From Gemmatimonadaceae bacterium (GTDB lineage Bacteria; Gemmatimonadota; Gemmatimonadetes; Gemmatimonadales; Gemmatimonadaceae), in contig CANGXD010000003.1 in NCBI GenBank assembly GCA_947457545.1, positions 1-64,000 on the forward strand: a stretch of 64,000 bases of DNA, read 5' to 3'. The translations under genes and the position numbers were made by a program. Of this stretch, positions 44,094-53,501 are shown one piece after another; the stretch's first letter is position 1; every line of letters starts with the position of its first letter. Below the pieces are notes generated by a model that did not search any database, was not told the DNA's origin, and worked only from the letters and a program-made list of their open reading frames with translations.

Positions 44094-45992
44094 GTGACGC
44101 ATATGTTGGCGCTCATCGCGCTCCTCCCCCTGCTTGGGTTCCTGCTCAACGGCATCTTTGCCACCGCTCTCGGTGGACACCGCTTCAGCAACAAGACGGC
44201 CGCCTTCGTGGGATGCATCATGCCGCTCGCGGCGTTTGCGCTCACCATTCAGGCGTTCCTGACGCTCCGTGGCGGCGGGGAGTACGCCCCCATTGTCGAG
44301 CCGTTGTATCGCTGGGCCGCCATTGGCGACCACACCTTCGACATCACCTTCTACTTCGACCGGCTCACCGCCGTCATGGCGCTCATCGTGACAGGTGTCG
44401 GGTCGGTGATTCACATCTATTCCACCGGCTACATGCACGATGACAAGAGCTTCGGGCGCTTCTTTGCGTACCTGAATCTCTTCCTGTTCTTCATGCTGTT
44501 GCTGGTGCTCGGTCGCTCCATGCTGGTGCTGTTCGTAGGCTGGGAAGGCGTGGGGCTGGCGTCGTACCTGCTCATCGGCTTCTGGTTCGACGATATCACC
44601 AACGCGATTGCCGGCCGGAAGGCTTTCATCACCAACCGCATTGGTGACGCCGGATTCCTGCTCGGCATGTTCCTGCTATACCGCGCGTTCGGTACGCTGG
44701 ACATGGACACCATCAACGGCGCGTTCGCTGCCGGGTCGGCGACGATGGTGTCGGCCAGCCTCGTCGGTCTGTTCCTGTTCATCGGTGCCACCGGCAAGTC
44801 GGCGCAGATCCCGCTCTACGTGTGGCTCCCCGATGCCATGGCCGGCCCGACGCCGGTGTCAGCGCTCATCCATGCCGCCACCATGGTGACGGCCGGCGTG
44901 TATCTGGTGGCGCGCATGTCCGGACTCTATCTGCAGGCGCCAGAGGCATCACAGCTCATGGCGGTCGTGGGCGTGCTCACGGCCTTTATCGCCGCGACGA
45001 TCGCGCTGGTGCAAACGGACATCAAGAAAGTCCTCGCGTATTCGACGGTGTCCCAGCTGGGGTTCATGTTCGTCGCACTGGGCGTCGGGGCGTATGGTGT
45101 GGCGATCTTTCACGTGGTCACGCACGCCTTCTTCAAAGCCTGCCTGTTCCTTGGTGCCGGCAGCGTCATTCATGCGCTGGGCGGCGAGCAGGACATCCGG
45201 AAAATGGGTGGGCTTCGCAAGCACATTCCGGTCACTTTCTGGACCTTTGCCATCGCCACGGCTGCCATTGCGGGTATTCCCGGGCTCGCCGGGTTCTTCT
45301 CGAAAGACGAGATCCTGTGGTATGCCTTTGCGAGTGAGCGTGGCGGGGCCTCATGGCTCTGGGCCATGGGGGCACTCACCGCGTTTATGACGGCGTTCTA
45401 CATGACGCGATTGCTGTGGCTCACGTTCTTCGGTGCGTCGCGCATGGCGCCGGACGTCGAGCATCATGTGCACGAGTCGCCGCTGTCCATGACGGCGGTG
45501 CTTGGCGTGCTCGCGCTCTTGTCGGCGGTTGGCGGCTACATCGGCATCCCGCATTTCCTGGAGCCGCTCATTCCATTGCCACCGGTGGTGGAGGCACTCG
45601 AACACTACGAGCACACGTTGCTGTACGTGTCGGTCGCCATTGCCTTCTCTGGCGTTGGGCTGGCGCTGTTCATGTACAATGGCCCGGCCTCGCGCGCGGC
45701 CGGTGTTGCCCGCGCGGCGGGGCCATTGTACGGATTGCTGCAGGGCAAGTACTTCGTCGATGAACTCTATGCCGCGGTGATCGTCAAGCCACTGGCATGG
45801 TTCTCCGAGGTGGTGCTTTTCAAGGCGGGCGATCGTGTCGTCATCGACGGGAGTGTGAACCGTCTCGCGGGGCTGACGCAGTGGACCTCCGCACTGCTCG
45901 GACGGGCGCAGTCGGGGAGTCTGCAACTGTACGCGCTGTTCGTGATGGTCGGCATCGTTGGTGCGCTGCTGTGGAGCTGGCGTCATGTCTGA
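44094..45992 (+). CDS. nuoL: NADH-quinone oxidoreductase subunit L
   Basis: 632 aa, the distal proton-pumping antiporter-like subunit with the lateral helix. WEGVGLASYLLIGFW, the lysine-bearing GKSAQIPLYVWLPDAMAGPTPVSALIHAATMVTAGVY region and QTDIKKVLAYSTVSQLG are conserved. GTG start (an ATG nine bases later is possible). The 3' end overlaps nuoM by 8 bases. Confidence 0.97.
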   Translation: MTHMLALIALLPLLGFLLNGIFATALGGHRFSNKTAAFVGCIMPLAAFALTIQAFLTLRGGGEYAPIVEPLYRWAAIGDHTFDITFYFDRLTAVMALIVTGVGSVIHIYSTGYMHDDKSFGRFFAYLNLFLFFMLLLVLGRSMLVLFVGWEGVGLASYLLIGFWFDDITNAIAGRKAFITNRIGDAGFLLGMFLLYRAFGTLDMDTINGAFAAGSATMVSASLVGLFLFIGATGKSAQIPLYVWLPDAMAGPTPVSALIHAATMVTAGVYLVARMSGLYLQAPEASQLMAVVGVLTAFIAATIALVQTDIKKVLAYSTVSQLGFMFVALGVGAYGVAIFHVVTHAFFKACLFLGAGSVIHALGGEQDIRKMGGLRKHIPVTFWTFAIATAAIAGIPGLAGFFSKDEILWYAFASERGGASWLWAMGALTAFMTAFYMTRLLWLTFFGASRMAPDVEHHVHESPLSMTAVLGVLALLSAVGGYIGIPHFLEPLIPLPPVVEALEHYEHTLLYVSVAIAFSGVGLALFMYNGPASRAAGVARAAGPLYGLLQGKYFVDELYAAVIVKPLAWFSEVVLFKAGDRVVIDGSVNRLAGLTQWTSALLGRAQSGSLQLYALFVMVGIVGALLWSWRHV

Positions 45993-47520
45993 TGCGCTGA
46001 TGCTCAACCTCGTGCTCTTTCTGCCGGTAGCCGGCGCCATCGTGCTTGGCCTGCTGCGTGGCAATGCCTCGGCCGTTCGTGGGGCCACCGTCGCGGTGAT
46101 GACCGTGCAGTTCGCGCTGGCCTCGCTGCTGTACATGCACTTCGATGCCACGGTGCCCGGGTTGCAGTTCGCCACGTCGGTGCCATGGATTGCCGACTGG
46201 GGGGTATCGTACGCCATCGGGCTTGATGGCGTGAACCTACTGCTCGTCCTGCTCACCGCGTTCCTCGGCCCTCTCGTGGTGCTCGGCGCGTGGACGTCCA
46301 TCGAAAAGGACGTCACGTTCTTCCACGTGAACGTGCTGTTGCTGCAGTTCGCGATGATGGGGGCGTTTCTGGCGCAGGATCTCTTCCTGTTCTACGTGTT
46401 CTGGGAAGCGATGCTCATCCCGATGTTCCTCATCATCGGCATCTGGGGCGGCGCGCGTCGTAGTTACGCGACCATCAAGTTCGTGTTGTATACCGCCTTC
46501 GGCAGCATCCTCATGCTCGCGGCGGTGATTTATCTGGTGTGGTCGCTCCAGCAGGCGGGGGGCGTGCCGAGCTTTGCGTTCAGCGATCTGCTGCAGGCGC
46601 AGTTGCCGTTGAGCGTGCAGACCACGTTGCTGGCGGCGTTTGCGCTGTCGTTCGCGATCAAAGTGCCCATGGTGCCGTTGCACACCTGGTTGCCCGACGC
46701 GCACGTCGAGGCGCCGACGCCGGGCTCCGTGATTCTGGCGGGTGTGCTGCTCAAGATGGGCACGTACGGGTTCATGAAGCTCGGTCTGCCCCTCTTCCCC
46801 GATGCCACGCGGGTCTTTACGCCCGCGCTCATGACCCTCTCGGTGGTGAGCATCGTGTATGGCGCCTGTCTCGCGCTGGTGCAGCAGGACATCAAGAAGA
46901 TCATTGCGTACTCGTCGATCAGTCACCTTGGCTATGTGATGCTGGGGTTGCTGAGCCTCGACCTCGCGGGGATTCAGGGCGCGGTGGTGCAGATGGTGAG
47001 CCACGGTCTCGTGGCGGCCGGCCTGTTCCTGCTCGTGGGCATGGTGTACGAGCGCTGCCACACGCGTGAGCTGTCGGCGTATGGCGGGCTGGCGCGCCAG
47101 ATCCCGGTGTTCAGCGTGTTTTTCATCGTGTTCACGCTGGCGTCGGTCGGGCTGCCGACCACCAGCGGCTTCACGGGCGAATTCCTGGTGTTGCTCGGCG
47201 CGTTTGCGGCAGCATGGCCGCAGCATCTCGATGGCAACCACCTGCCGCTCATTCTGTCTGTGACGGCGGTGACCGGCGTGGTACTTGGCGCGCTGTACAT
47301 GCTGCGCTTTGCCCTCACGTTCATCTTCGGACCGTCCAAGGCGCCGCATCAGCCGCTCGCGGACTTGTCACTGCGCGAGCGGACGGTGCTGGGCATTCTC
47401 ACGATCTCCATTTTCGCATTGGGTCTCTTCCCGGACAGTGCGCTTCGCAAAACCGAGCTGGCGTCCAAGACCTATCAGCAGCTCGTATCCACCTCCCGCG
47501 TACCTGCCAATGCCCGGTAG
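45985..47520 (+). CDS. nuoM: NADH-quinone oxidoreductase subunit M
   Basis: 511 aa, antiporter-like pump subunit with about 14 spans. FYVFWEAMLIPMFLIIGIWG holds the key Glu; KVPMVPLHTWLPDAHVEAPT and QQDIKKIIAYSSISHLGYV hold the Lys and His pathway residues. The start is inside the nuoL end, and the end overlaps nuoN. Confidence 0.97.
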   Translation: MSDALMLNLVLFLPVAGAIVLGLLRGNASAVRGATVAVMTVQFALASLLYMHFDATVPGLQFATSVPWIADWGVSYAIGLDGVNLLLVLLTAFLGPLVVLGAWTSIEKDVTFFHVNVLLLQFAMMGAFLAQDLFLFYVFWEAMLIPMFLIIGIWGGARRSYATIKFVLYTAFGSILMLAAVIYLVWSLQQAGGVPSFAFSDLLQAQLPLSVQTTLLAAFALSFAIKVPMVPLHTWLPDAHVEAPTPGSVILAGVLLKMGTYGFMKLGLPLFPDATRVFTPALMTLSVVSIVYGACLALVQQDIKKIIAYSSISHLGYVMLGLLSLDLAGIQGAVVQMVSHGLVAAGLFLLVGMVYERCHTRELSAYGGLARQIPVFSVFFIVFTLASVGLPTTSGFTGEFLVLLGAFAAAWPQHLDGNHLPLILSVTAVTGVVLGALYMLRFALTFIFGPSKAPHQPLADLSLRERTVLGILTISIFALGLFPDSALRKTELASKTYQQLVSTSRVPANAR

Positions 47521-48913
47521 TGAGGCGCTTCTGACCATGCTCCCCGAGCACCTGTTGCTCGGGGGGATGGTGTTGCTCATCGTGGTCGCGCTCTCCGATC
47601 GACTTCGCCCGTTGGCATTGCCGGTTGGACTGTTGTCGGTCGCTGGAGCGGCCACGGCCGCGTTCTGGTTGGCGGGCACGGGGATGACGGCGCAGCCGTT
47701 TCCGGGGCAGTACTCGGTGTCGCCCGCAGTGTTCATCGCCAAGGGGGCGCTGTTGGCGCTCGCGATTCCGGTGTTGCTCATGTCACGCACCGACTTCGGT
47801 GACGATCGGGCAGGCGATACCGAGTTCCCGTTGTTGCTCGTATCGTCGCTGTATGGCATGAGCCTGTTGCCGTCAGCCGACAGTGCGTTGGTGCTCTTTC
47901 TGGGATTGGAGATGATGTCCATCCCGGTGTATGCGCTCATCGTGCTCGCGTTCCGCCGTCCGCAAGCGGCGGAGTCGGCGCTCAAGTATCTGGTGCTCAG
48001 CGGCGCGGCGTCGGCGACCTTCCTCATGGGGCTGTCGCTCGTGTACGGGACTACTGGCTCCATGGGCGTCGAGGCCTTCGCGCAGGCGCTGTCCGCACCG
48101 GATCTGTTGTCGCGCACGGCGGTCGTGCTCGTGCTGCTGGCACTGTTCCTCAAGGCTGCTGTCGTGCCGTTCCACGCGTGGGCGCCGGACACGTACGAAG
48201 GGGCCAGTGTATCAGTAACCGCCTACATGGCGACGCTCTCCAAGGCGGCCGTGCTCATGGTTGCGGTGCGCCTGTTCGCCGGCGTCACCGTGAGCGGCAC
48301 GATGGTCGACCTGCTGGCCGCGTTGCCGCTGCTCTCCATCGTGTGGGGCAACATCGCGGCCATCCGGCAGGGCAGTTTGCGGCGCATGATCGCGTACTCG
48401 TCCATCGCCCACGCCGGCTACCTGTTCTACGCGTTCCTGGGCAACCCCGACGGACGCATGGAAGCGGTCACCTTCTACATCGTGGTGTATTCCGCTGCCA
48501 ACCTGCTCGCCTTCGCCGCGCTGCCGGCGCACGACGACGACACGGTGCGTGACCGCATGGACACGCTCGACGGCCTCTTTCACCGTGACCCGCTGGCGGC
48601 GACGCTGATTGCGGTAGCGATGCTGAGCTTGGCGGGACTGCCGCCGTTCCCGGGTTTCACGGCCAAGTTTCTCATTTTCAAAACAGTGGTCGCCGCGGGA
48701 TACAGCACGTACGCGGTCCTCGGCCTCGTTGGAAGCTTCCTCGGTTTGTATTTCTATCTCCGCGTCATTCAGCGGATGTTCATGACGAACAGCACGGTAG
48801 CCGTGGCGACCACGTCACGGGGGGCCGCGTTGGCGCGTGCCGGCGGACTGCTCTGCCTTGCCGCGACGGCAGTACTCACCATCGTGCCGGGCTGGATTCT
48901 TTCGCGCATCTGA
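47510..48913 (+). CDS. nuoN: NADH-quinone oxidoreductase subunit N
   Basis: 467 aa, third antiporter-like subunit. LFLGLEMMSIPVYALI, KAAVVPFHAWAPDTYEGAS and SLRRMIAYSSIAHAGY are diagnostic. The ATG lies 11 bases inside the nuoM end. Last gene of the operon. A small GCCCCTG-TCG-CAGGGGG hairpin at 48919-48936 may be a weak terminator. Confidence 0.96.
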   Translation: MPGSEALLTMLPEHLLLGGMVLLIVVALSDRLRPLALPVGLLSVAGAATAAFWLAGTGMTAQPFPGQYSVSPAVFIAKGALLALAIPVLLMSRTDFGDDRAGDTEFPLLLVSSLYGMSLLPSADSALVLFLGLEMMSIPVYALIVLAFRRPQAAESALKYLVLSGAASATFLMGLSLVYGTTGSMGVEAFAQALSAPDLLSRTAVVLVLLALFLKAAVVPFHAWAPDTYEGASVSVTAYMATLSKAAVLMVAVRLFAGVTVSGTMVDLLAALPLLSIVWGNIAAIRQGSLRRMIAYSSIAHAGYLFYAFLGNPDGRMEAVTFYIVVYSAANLLAFAALPAHDDDTVRDRMDTLDGLFHRDPLAATLIAVAMLSLAGLPPFPGFTAKFLIFKTVVAAGYSTYAVLGLVGSFLGLYFYLRVIQRMFMTNSTVAVATTSRGAALARAGGLLCLAATAVLTIVPGWILSRI

Positions 48914-48967
48914 CCGGTGCCCCTGTCGCAGGGGGCGCGGTGCTCATCACTTCGTTCCGGATACTCC

Positions 48968-50608
48968 GTGACTGATCTTTCGACCGTGAAGCGCGGCGCT
49001 GCGCTGCTCAACGATCCCGAGTTGAACAAGGGAACGGCGTTCACCGAAGCTGAGCGCACGGCGCTTGGCCTGCGCGGCCTGTTGCCGCCGCGCGTGATGA
49101 CGCAGGAGGAACAGCTCGAGCGTATTCTGCCCGGTGTGCGCTCGCGCCCCACGCCCATCGATCAGTACGCCTACCTCGTTGGCTTGCACGATCGCAACGT
49201 GACCCTGTTTTACCGGCTCGTGATGGATCATCTCGAGGAGATGATGCCCATTCTGTACACGCCGACGGTGGGGCAGGCGTGCCAGGAGTTCGGCCGGATC
49301 TTCCGTCGCAGTCGCGGCCTTTACGTCACCTCGGACGATATCGGACGCGTGCGCGAGGTGCTCGCCAACTGGCCACACGATGATGTGCGCATGATCGTGG
49401 TGACCGATGGCGAACGCATTCTCGGACTTGGTGATCTGGGCGCGAACGGCATGGGTATTCCCATTGGCAAGCTCACGCTGTACACGGCGTGTGCCGGCCT
49501 GAATCCCATGCAGTGCCTCCCGATCACCATCGATGTCGGCACCGACAACACGCATCTGCGCGAGAGCGCCGCGTACATGGGCCTGCGTCAGCCGCGTCTG
49601 CGCGGCGCCGCGTACGATGCGTTGCTCGACGAGTTCGTCGAAGCTGTGCAGGAACGCTTTCCGCACGTCTGCCTGCAGTTCGAAGACTTCGGCAATCACA
49701 ACGCGTTCACGCTGCTCGAGAAGTGGCGTGACCGGATCAGCACGTTCAACGACGACATTCAGGGGACGGCGTCGGTGACGCTGGCTGGCCTCTACTCGGC
49801 GTCGCGCATTTCTGGCACCGCGTTCAAGGACATGCGTCTGCTGTTCCTGGGCGCGGGGGAGGCTGGGATCGGTATCGGTGATCTGGTCGTCTCAGCCATG
49901 GTCGAAGAAGGCGTCAGCCTCGAGGAAGCACGTCAGCGGTGCTGGTTTGTCGACTCCAAGGGATTGGTGGTGAAGACGCGCACCGATCTCGCCTCGCACA
50001 AGAAGCCGTACGCGCACGACTACCCGGGCACGGAGTCGTTGCTCGAAGCCGTCGAGGCGCTCAAGCCACACGCCATCATCGGCGTCTCTGGCATGCCGGG
50101 AACGTTTACCGCACCGGTGCTCGCTGCGATGGCGCGGCAGCATGCCCGGCCGATTGTCATGGCGCTCTCCAACCCCACCTCGAAGGCGGAGTGCACCGCG
50201 CGAGAGGCGTACGCGAGCACAGACGGCCGGGCGATCTTTGCCAGCGGCAGTCCGTTCGCGCCGGTCACCCACAAGGGACGCACGCACGTGCCGGGCCAAG
50301 GGAATAACGCCTACATCTTCCCGGGGGTCGGCCTGGGTGTCGTCGTGGCCGATGCCTCACGCGTGACCGACGAGATGTTCGCTGCGGCCGCGCGGACGCT
50401 GGCGAACATGGTGAGCGAAGACGACCTCGCCATGGGGCGCATCTTCCCCAGTCTGTCGCGCATTCGCGATGTCTCCAAGGCCATCGCTACCGAAGTGGCG
50501 GAGATCGCGTATCGTCGCGGACTCGCGCGGGCGCCGCGTCCGCACAATCTCGAAGAGGCGGTCGCGGCCGCCATGTACCAGCCCGAGTACCCGTCGTTCG
50601 TCGACTGA
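48968..50608 (+). CDS. NAD(P)-dependent malic enzyme
   Basis: 546 aa, the large (eukaryotic/MaeA-like) class. Oxidative decarboxylation of malate to pyruvate. NKGTAFTEAER at the N-terminus, YTPTVGQACQEFG, FEDFGNHNAF, the NAD-fold FLGAGEAGIGIGDLVV and MALSNPTSKAECTAREAY are conserved. The GTG at 48968 matches homologue starts; a GTG at 48917 would add 17 unsupported residues. Coenzyme preference (NAD or NADP) is not certain. It follows complex I by 54 bases and faces korB. Confidence 0.95.
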   Translation: MTDLSTVKRGAALLNDPELNKGTAFTEAERTALGLRGLLPPRVMTQEEQLERILPGVRSRPTPIDQYAYLVGLHDRNVTLFYRLVMDHLEEMMPILYTPTVGQACQEFGRIFRRSRGLYVTSDDIGRVREVLANWPHDDVRMIVVTDGERILGLGDLGANGMGIPIGKLTLYTACAGLNPMQCLPITIDVGTDNTHLRESAAYMGLRQPRLRGAAYDALLDEFVEAVQERFPHVCLQFEDFGNHNAFTLLEKWRDRISTFNDDIQGTASVTLAGLYSASRISGTAFKDMRLLFLGAGEAGIGIGDLVVSAMVEEGVSLEEARQRCWFVDSKGLVVKTRTDLASHKKPYAHDYPGTESLLEAVEALKPHAIIGVSGMPGTFTAPVLAAMARQHARPIVMALSNPTSKAECTAREAYASTDGRAIFASGSPFAPVTHKGRTHVPGQGNNAYIFPGVGLGVVVADASRVTDEMFAAAARTLANMVSEDDLAMGRIFPSLSRIRDVSKAIATEVAEIAYRRGLARAPRPHNLEEAVAAAMYQPEYPSFVD

Positions 50609-50640
50609 CACGACGGGGCTCGGCGGTAGGCGCATTGCCG

Positions 50641-51696
50641 TTAGCGGAAGCGCTTCATCAGTGAATCGAGCGCTGCCGAACCGGGACACAGCGCTTCGTA
50701 CGGCAGATCGATGAGCGGGGTGGCGGGGGTGCGCAGATAATCGTGCATCTCCTTCCCATTCTCATCGACGAAGAGCAACCCCGTGGCGATTTCCCCTCGG
50801 GCCTGGCAGGCGCGAACGTGCGCGTATGCCGACTCGCGGTTGGTGGGGTCGTAATCGTCGGCGGTGGAACGCAGGCGAACCGAGGCGCCGTCGTGCATGA
50901 CGACCGTGCGGACTTCTTCGTGCGTTTCCGCCACCGTGATTTCGCGCTGCAGCGGGATGAAGTCGGCGTGAACCGCTTCCACCTCGTGTTCACGCGTGAA
51001 GGCGTAGCTCTTGGTTGAGCCTTCGTGATCGTTGAAGCTCACGCAGGGCGAAATGACATCGATGATGGCGAACCCTTTGTGGGTCAGCCCCGCCTTGATG
51101 ATGGGCACCAGCTGCTTCTTGTCGCCGGAGAAGGAACGCGCGACGAATGTGGCGCCCAGCGTGAGCGCCAGCAGCACCGGATCGATGGGAGATTGCTCGT
51201 TGGCCTCACCTTTCTTGGACATCGAGCCGATATCGGCCGACGCGGAGAACTGCCCTTTGGTGAGGCCGTACACGCCGTTGTTCTCCAGCATGTAAAGCAT
51301 GTTCACGTTGCGCCGGATGGCATGTGAAAGCTGCCCCAAGCCAATGGAGAGCGAATCGCCGTCGCCGGACACGCCGATGTACGTGAGTGTGCGATTGGCA
51401 GCGGCGGCGCCCGACGTGACTGACGGCATGCGGCCATGCACGGAGTTGAATCCGTGCGACTGCTTCATGAAATACGCCGTCGTTTTGGACGAGCAGCCGA
51501 TGCCGCTCATCTTTCCCACGCGGTGCGGTTCGAGGTCGAGCTCCCACCCGGCCTGTACGATGGCGGCCGTCACGGAGTCGTGACCGCAGCCGGCGCAGAG
51601 CGTGGACATCGCGCCTTCGTAGTCGCGAATGGTGAGCCCAAGACCATTGGTGCGCGAGCTCGGATGCCGGACTGGCGGCTTGGCAATGGAGGTCAT
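50641..51696 (-). CDS. korB: 2-oxoacid:ferredoxin oxidoreductase beta subunit
   Basis: 351 aa. Thiamine-diphosphate subunit of a 2-oxoglutarate-type ferredoxin oxidoreductase. Cluster-ligand cysteines are in LCAGCGHDS, GIGCSS and SPCVSF; the ThDP motif is SGDGDS followed by LENNGVYGLTKGQFS. It oxidatively decarboxylates a 2-oxoacid to acyl-CoA and passes electrons to ferredoxin. The start overlaps the korA stop (ATGA, 51693-51696). Substrate assignment to 2-oxoglutarate is by subfamily resemblance. Confidence 0.92.
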   Translation of the reverse strand: MTSIAKPPVRHPSSRTNGLGLTIRDYEGAMSTLCAGCGHDSVTAAIVQAGWELDLEPHRVGKMSGIGCSSKTTAYFMKQSHGFNSVHGRMPSVTSGAAAANRTLTYIGVSGDGDSLSIGLGQLSHAIRRNVNMLYMLENNGVYGLTKGQFSASADIGSMSKKGEANEQSPIDPVLLALTLGATFVARSFSGDKKQLVPIIKAGLTHKGFAIIDVISPCVSFNDHEGSTKSYAFTREHEVEAVHADFIPLQREITVAETHEEVRTVVMHDGASVRLRSTADDYDPTNRESAYAHVRACQARGEIATGLLFVDENGKEMHDYLRTPATPLIDLPYEALCPGSAALDSLMKRFR

Positions 51697-53501
51697 GCGG
51701 ACACCTTCGTGTTGCTGGGAACGTGGGAGGCGACGGCGTCCACCACGACCTTGGCGGTCAGCGGCATGCCGCCGTAGTCGAGGACCGCAATCATGGCGTC
51801 GCGCGGAATGCCGAGCTCGATGGCAAGCAGTGAGCGGAGCTGCGCATCGCGGTTCTGCTCGATGACGAAGTTCTTCTCGTGCCGATCGAAGAACTCCTTC
51901 ACTTCGGCCGCGAAGGGGAAGCCGCGCACGCGCATGATGTCGACGACGATGCCGCGGGCGCGCAGCGTATCGGCCGCTTCCCGCACGGCGGCGTCGCAAC
52001 CACCAATGGTGATGAGCCCGATCTCGGCGCCGGCCTGCAGCGTATACGCCGGGCGCGGCACGGCTGTCGCCGCATGTTCGAACTTCCGCTTGAGCCGGTC
52101 GACGAGCTCCTGATAGGCATCGGAGTCTTCGGTGTACGCCGCGTGCTTGTCGTGCCCAGATCCACGCACGAAGTACGCGCCCTTGCCGCCAACGCCCGGG
52201 AGTGTGCGGGCGGCGATGCCATCGCCGTCCACGTCGAGGTACCGCGAGAACTTGGGCAGCTTCTCCAGTGCAGCGGCATCGAGCACCTTGCCGCGATCGG
52301 GGCGATAACTGTCGTCCCACTGGAAGCGCTTGACCATCCAGTCGTTCATGCCGATGTCGAGATCGGTGGCTACGAAAACCGGCGTCTGATAGCGCTCGGC
52401 CAAGTCGAAACTCTGTACCGCCATCTCGAACGCTTCGCCCGGGTTGGCGGGGAAGAGCACGAGGTGCTTGGTGTCGCCGTGTGAGGCATACGCCAGCGAA
52501 AGCAGGTCGGCCTGCTGCGTGCGTGTGGGCATGCCCGTCGCCGGTCCACAACGTTGCACGTCGAAGAAGACGGCGGGAATGTCGGTGTAGTACGCCAGCC
52601 CGATGAATTCCTGCATGAGCGAGATACCGGGGCCTGATGTGTTCGTGAAGGCCCGCGCACCGGCCCAGCCAGCGCCGATCACGATACCGGCGGCAGCCAG
52701 CTCGTCTTCGGCCTGCAGGATGGCGTAGTTGTGCACGCCGGTGTCCTTGTCCACGCGGAACTTCTCACAGAACGCCTTGAACTGTTCCATGAGTGCCGTT
52801 GCCGGCGTGATGGGATACCACGCACCGACCGTCGCCCCCGCGTACACGGCGCCCAATGCACAGGCCGTGTTGCCGTCGATGAGAATGGAGTCGCTGGTCG
52901 CGTCCATTTTCTCAAGGTGGAACGGCAGCGGACAGGCAAAGTGCTCCTGCGCGTAGTCGTAGCCGAGCTTGATGGCCTTGTGGTTCGAGTCGAGCAACTT
53001 GGGCTTCTTGCCGTACTTCTCGGCGAGCATCGTACCGACGACATCCATGTCGATACTGAGCAGCGCCGCGAGTGCGCCAGCGTAGACGATGTTGCGCAGC
53101 AGCGTGCGGTCGCGGTCCCCCTGGAAGTTGTCGACGCAGAGCTTGCCGAACGGGATGCCAAGAATGGTGATGCCTTCGCGTACGAGATCCGGTTCGAGCG
53201 GCCACGAGGAATCGTAGACGAGAAACCCGCCGGGGCGCACGGTGGCGACATCTTTGGCGTAGGTCGCGGGGTTGAGCGCGACGACGAGATCGACTTCACT
53301 GGGACGTGCCGTGTAGCCGTCTTTGCTCACCCGGATTTCGTACCAGGTGGGCAGTCCCTGAATGTTGGACGGGAAGATGTTCTTGCCCGTGACGGGGATC
53401 CCCATGCGGAAGATCGCCTGCATGAGCAGACCGTTGGCACTGGCTGATCCCGTACCGTTGACGGTGCCGATCTTGAACGCGAAATCGTTGATGCCGCTCA
53501 T
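51693..53501 (-). CDS. korA: 2-oxoacid:ferredoxin oxidoreductase alpha subunit (gamma-alpha fusion)
   Basis: 602 aa. Residues 1-190 are the gamma (CoA-binding) domain (GTVNGTGSASANGLL), followed by the alpha pyrimidine-binding domain from about 210 (AVYAGATVGAWYPITPATALMEQF, AEDELAAAGIVIGAGWAGARAFTNTSGPGISLM). This gamma-alpha order is usual for the two-subunit KOR class. ATGA overlaps at both ends couple it to korB and to the upstream FAD/Fe-S gene. Confidence 0.94.
   Translation of the reverse strand: MSGINDFAFKIGTVNGTGSASANGLLMQAIFRMGIPVTGKNIFPSNIQGLPTWYEIRVSKDGYTARPSEVDLVVALNPATYAKDVATVRPGGFLVYDSSWPLEPDLVREGITILGIPFGKLCVDNFQGDRDRTLLRNIVYAGALAALLSIDMDVVGTMLAEKYGKKPKLLDSNHKAIKLGYDYAQEHFACPLPFHLEKMDATSDSILIDGNTACALGAVYAGATVGAWYPITPATALMEQFKAFCEKFRVDKDTGVHNYAILQAEDELAAAGIVIGAGWAGARAFTNTSGPGISLMQEFIGLAYYTDIPAVFFDVQRCGPATGMPTRTQQADLLSLAYASHGDTKHLVLFPANPGEAFEMAVQSFDLAERYQTPVFVATDLDIGMNDWMVKRFQWDDSYRPDRGKVLDAAALEKLPKFSRYLDVDGDGIAARTLPGVGGKGAYFVRGSGHDKHAAYTEDSDAYQELVDRLKRKFEHAATAVPRPAYTLQAGAEIGLITIGGCDAAVREAADTLRARGIVVDIMRVRGFPFAAEVKEFFDRHEKNFVIEQNRDAQLRSLLAIELGIPRDAMIAVLDYGGMPLTAKVVVDAVASHVPSNTKVSA

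Noticed and set aside
48919-48936. Small hairpin after nuoN as the operon terminator
   Set aside because: Stem of only 7-8 bp with no T-run, and it sits in the possible malic enzyme leader; not strong enough to list as a feature.
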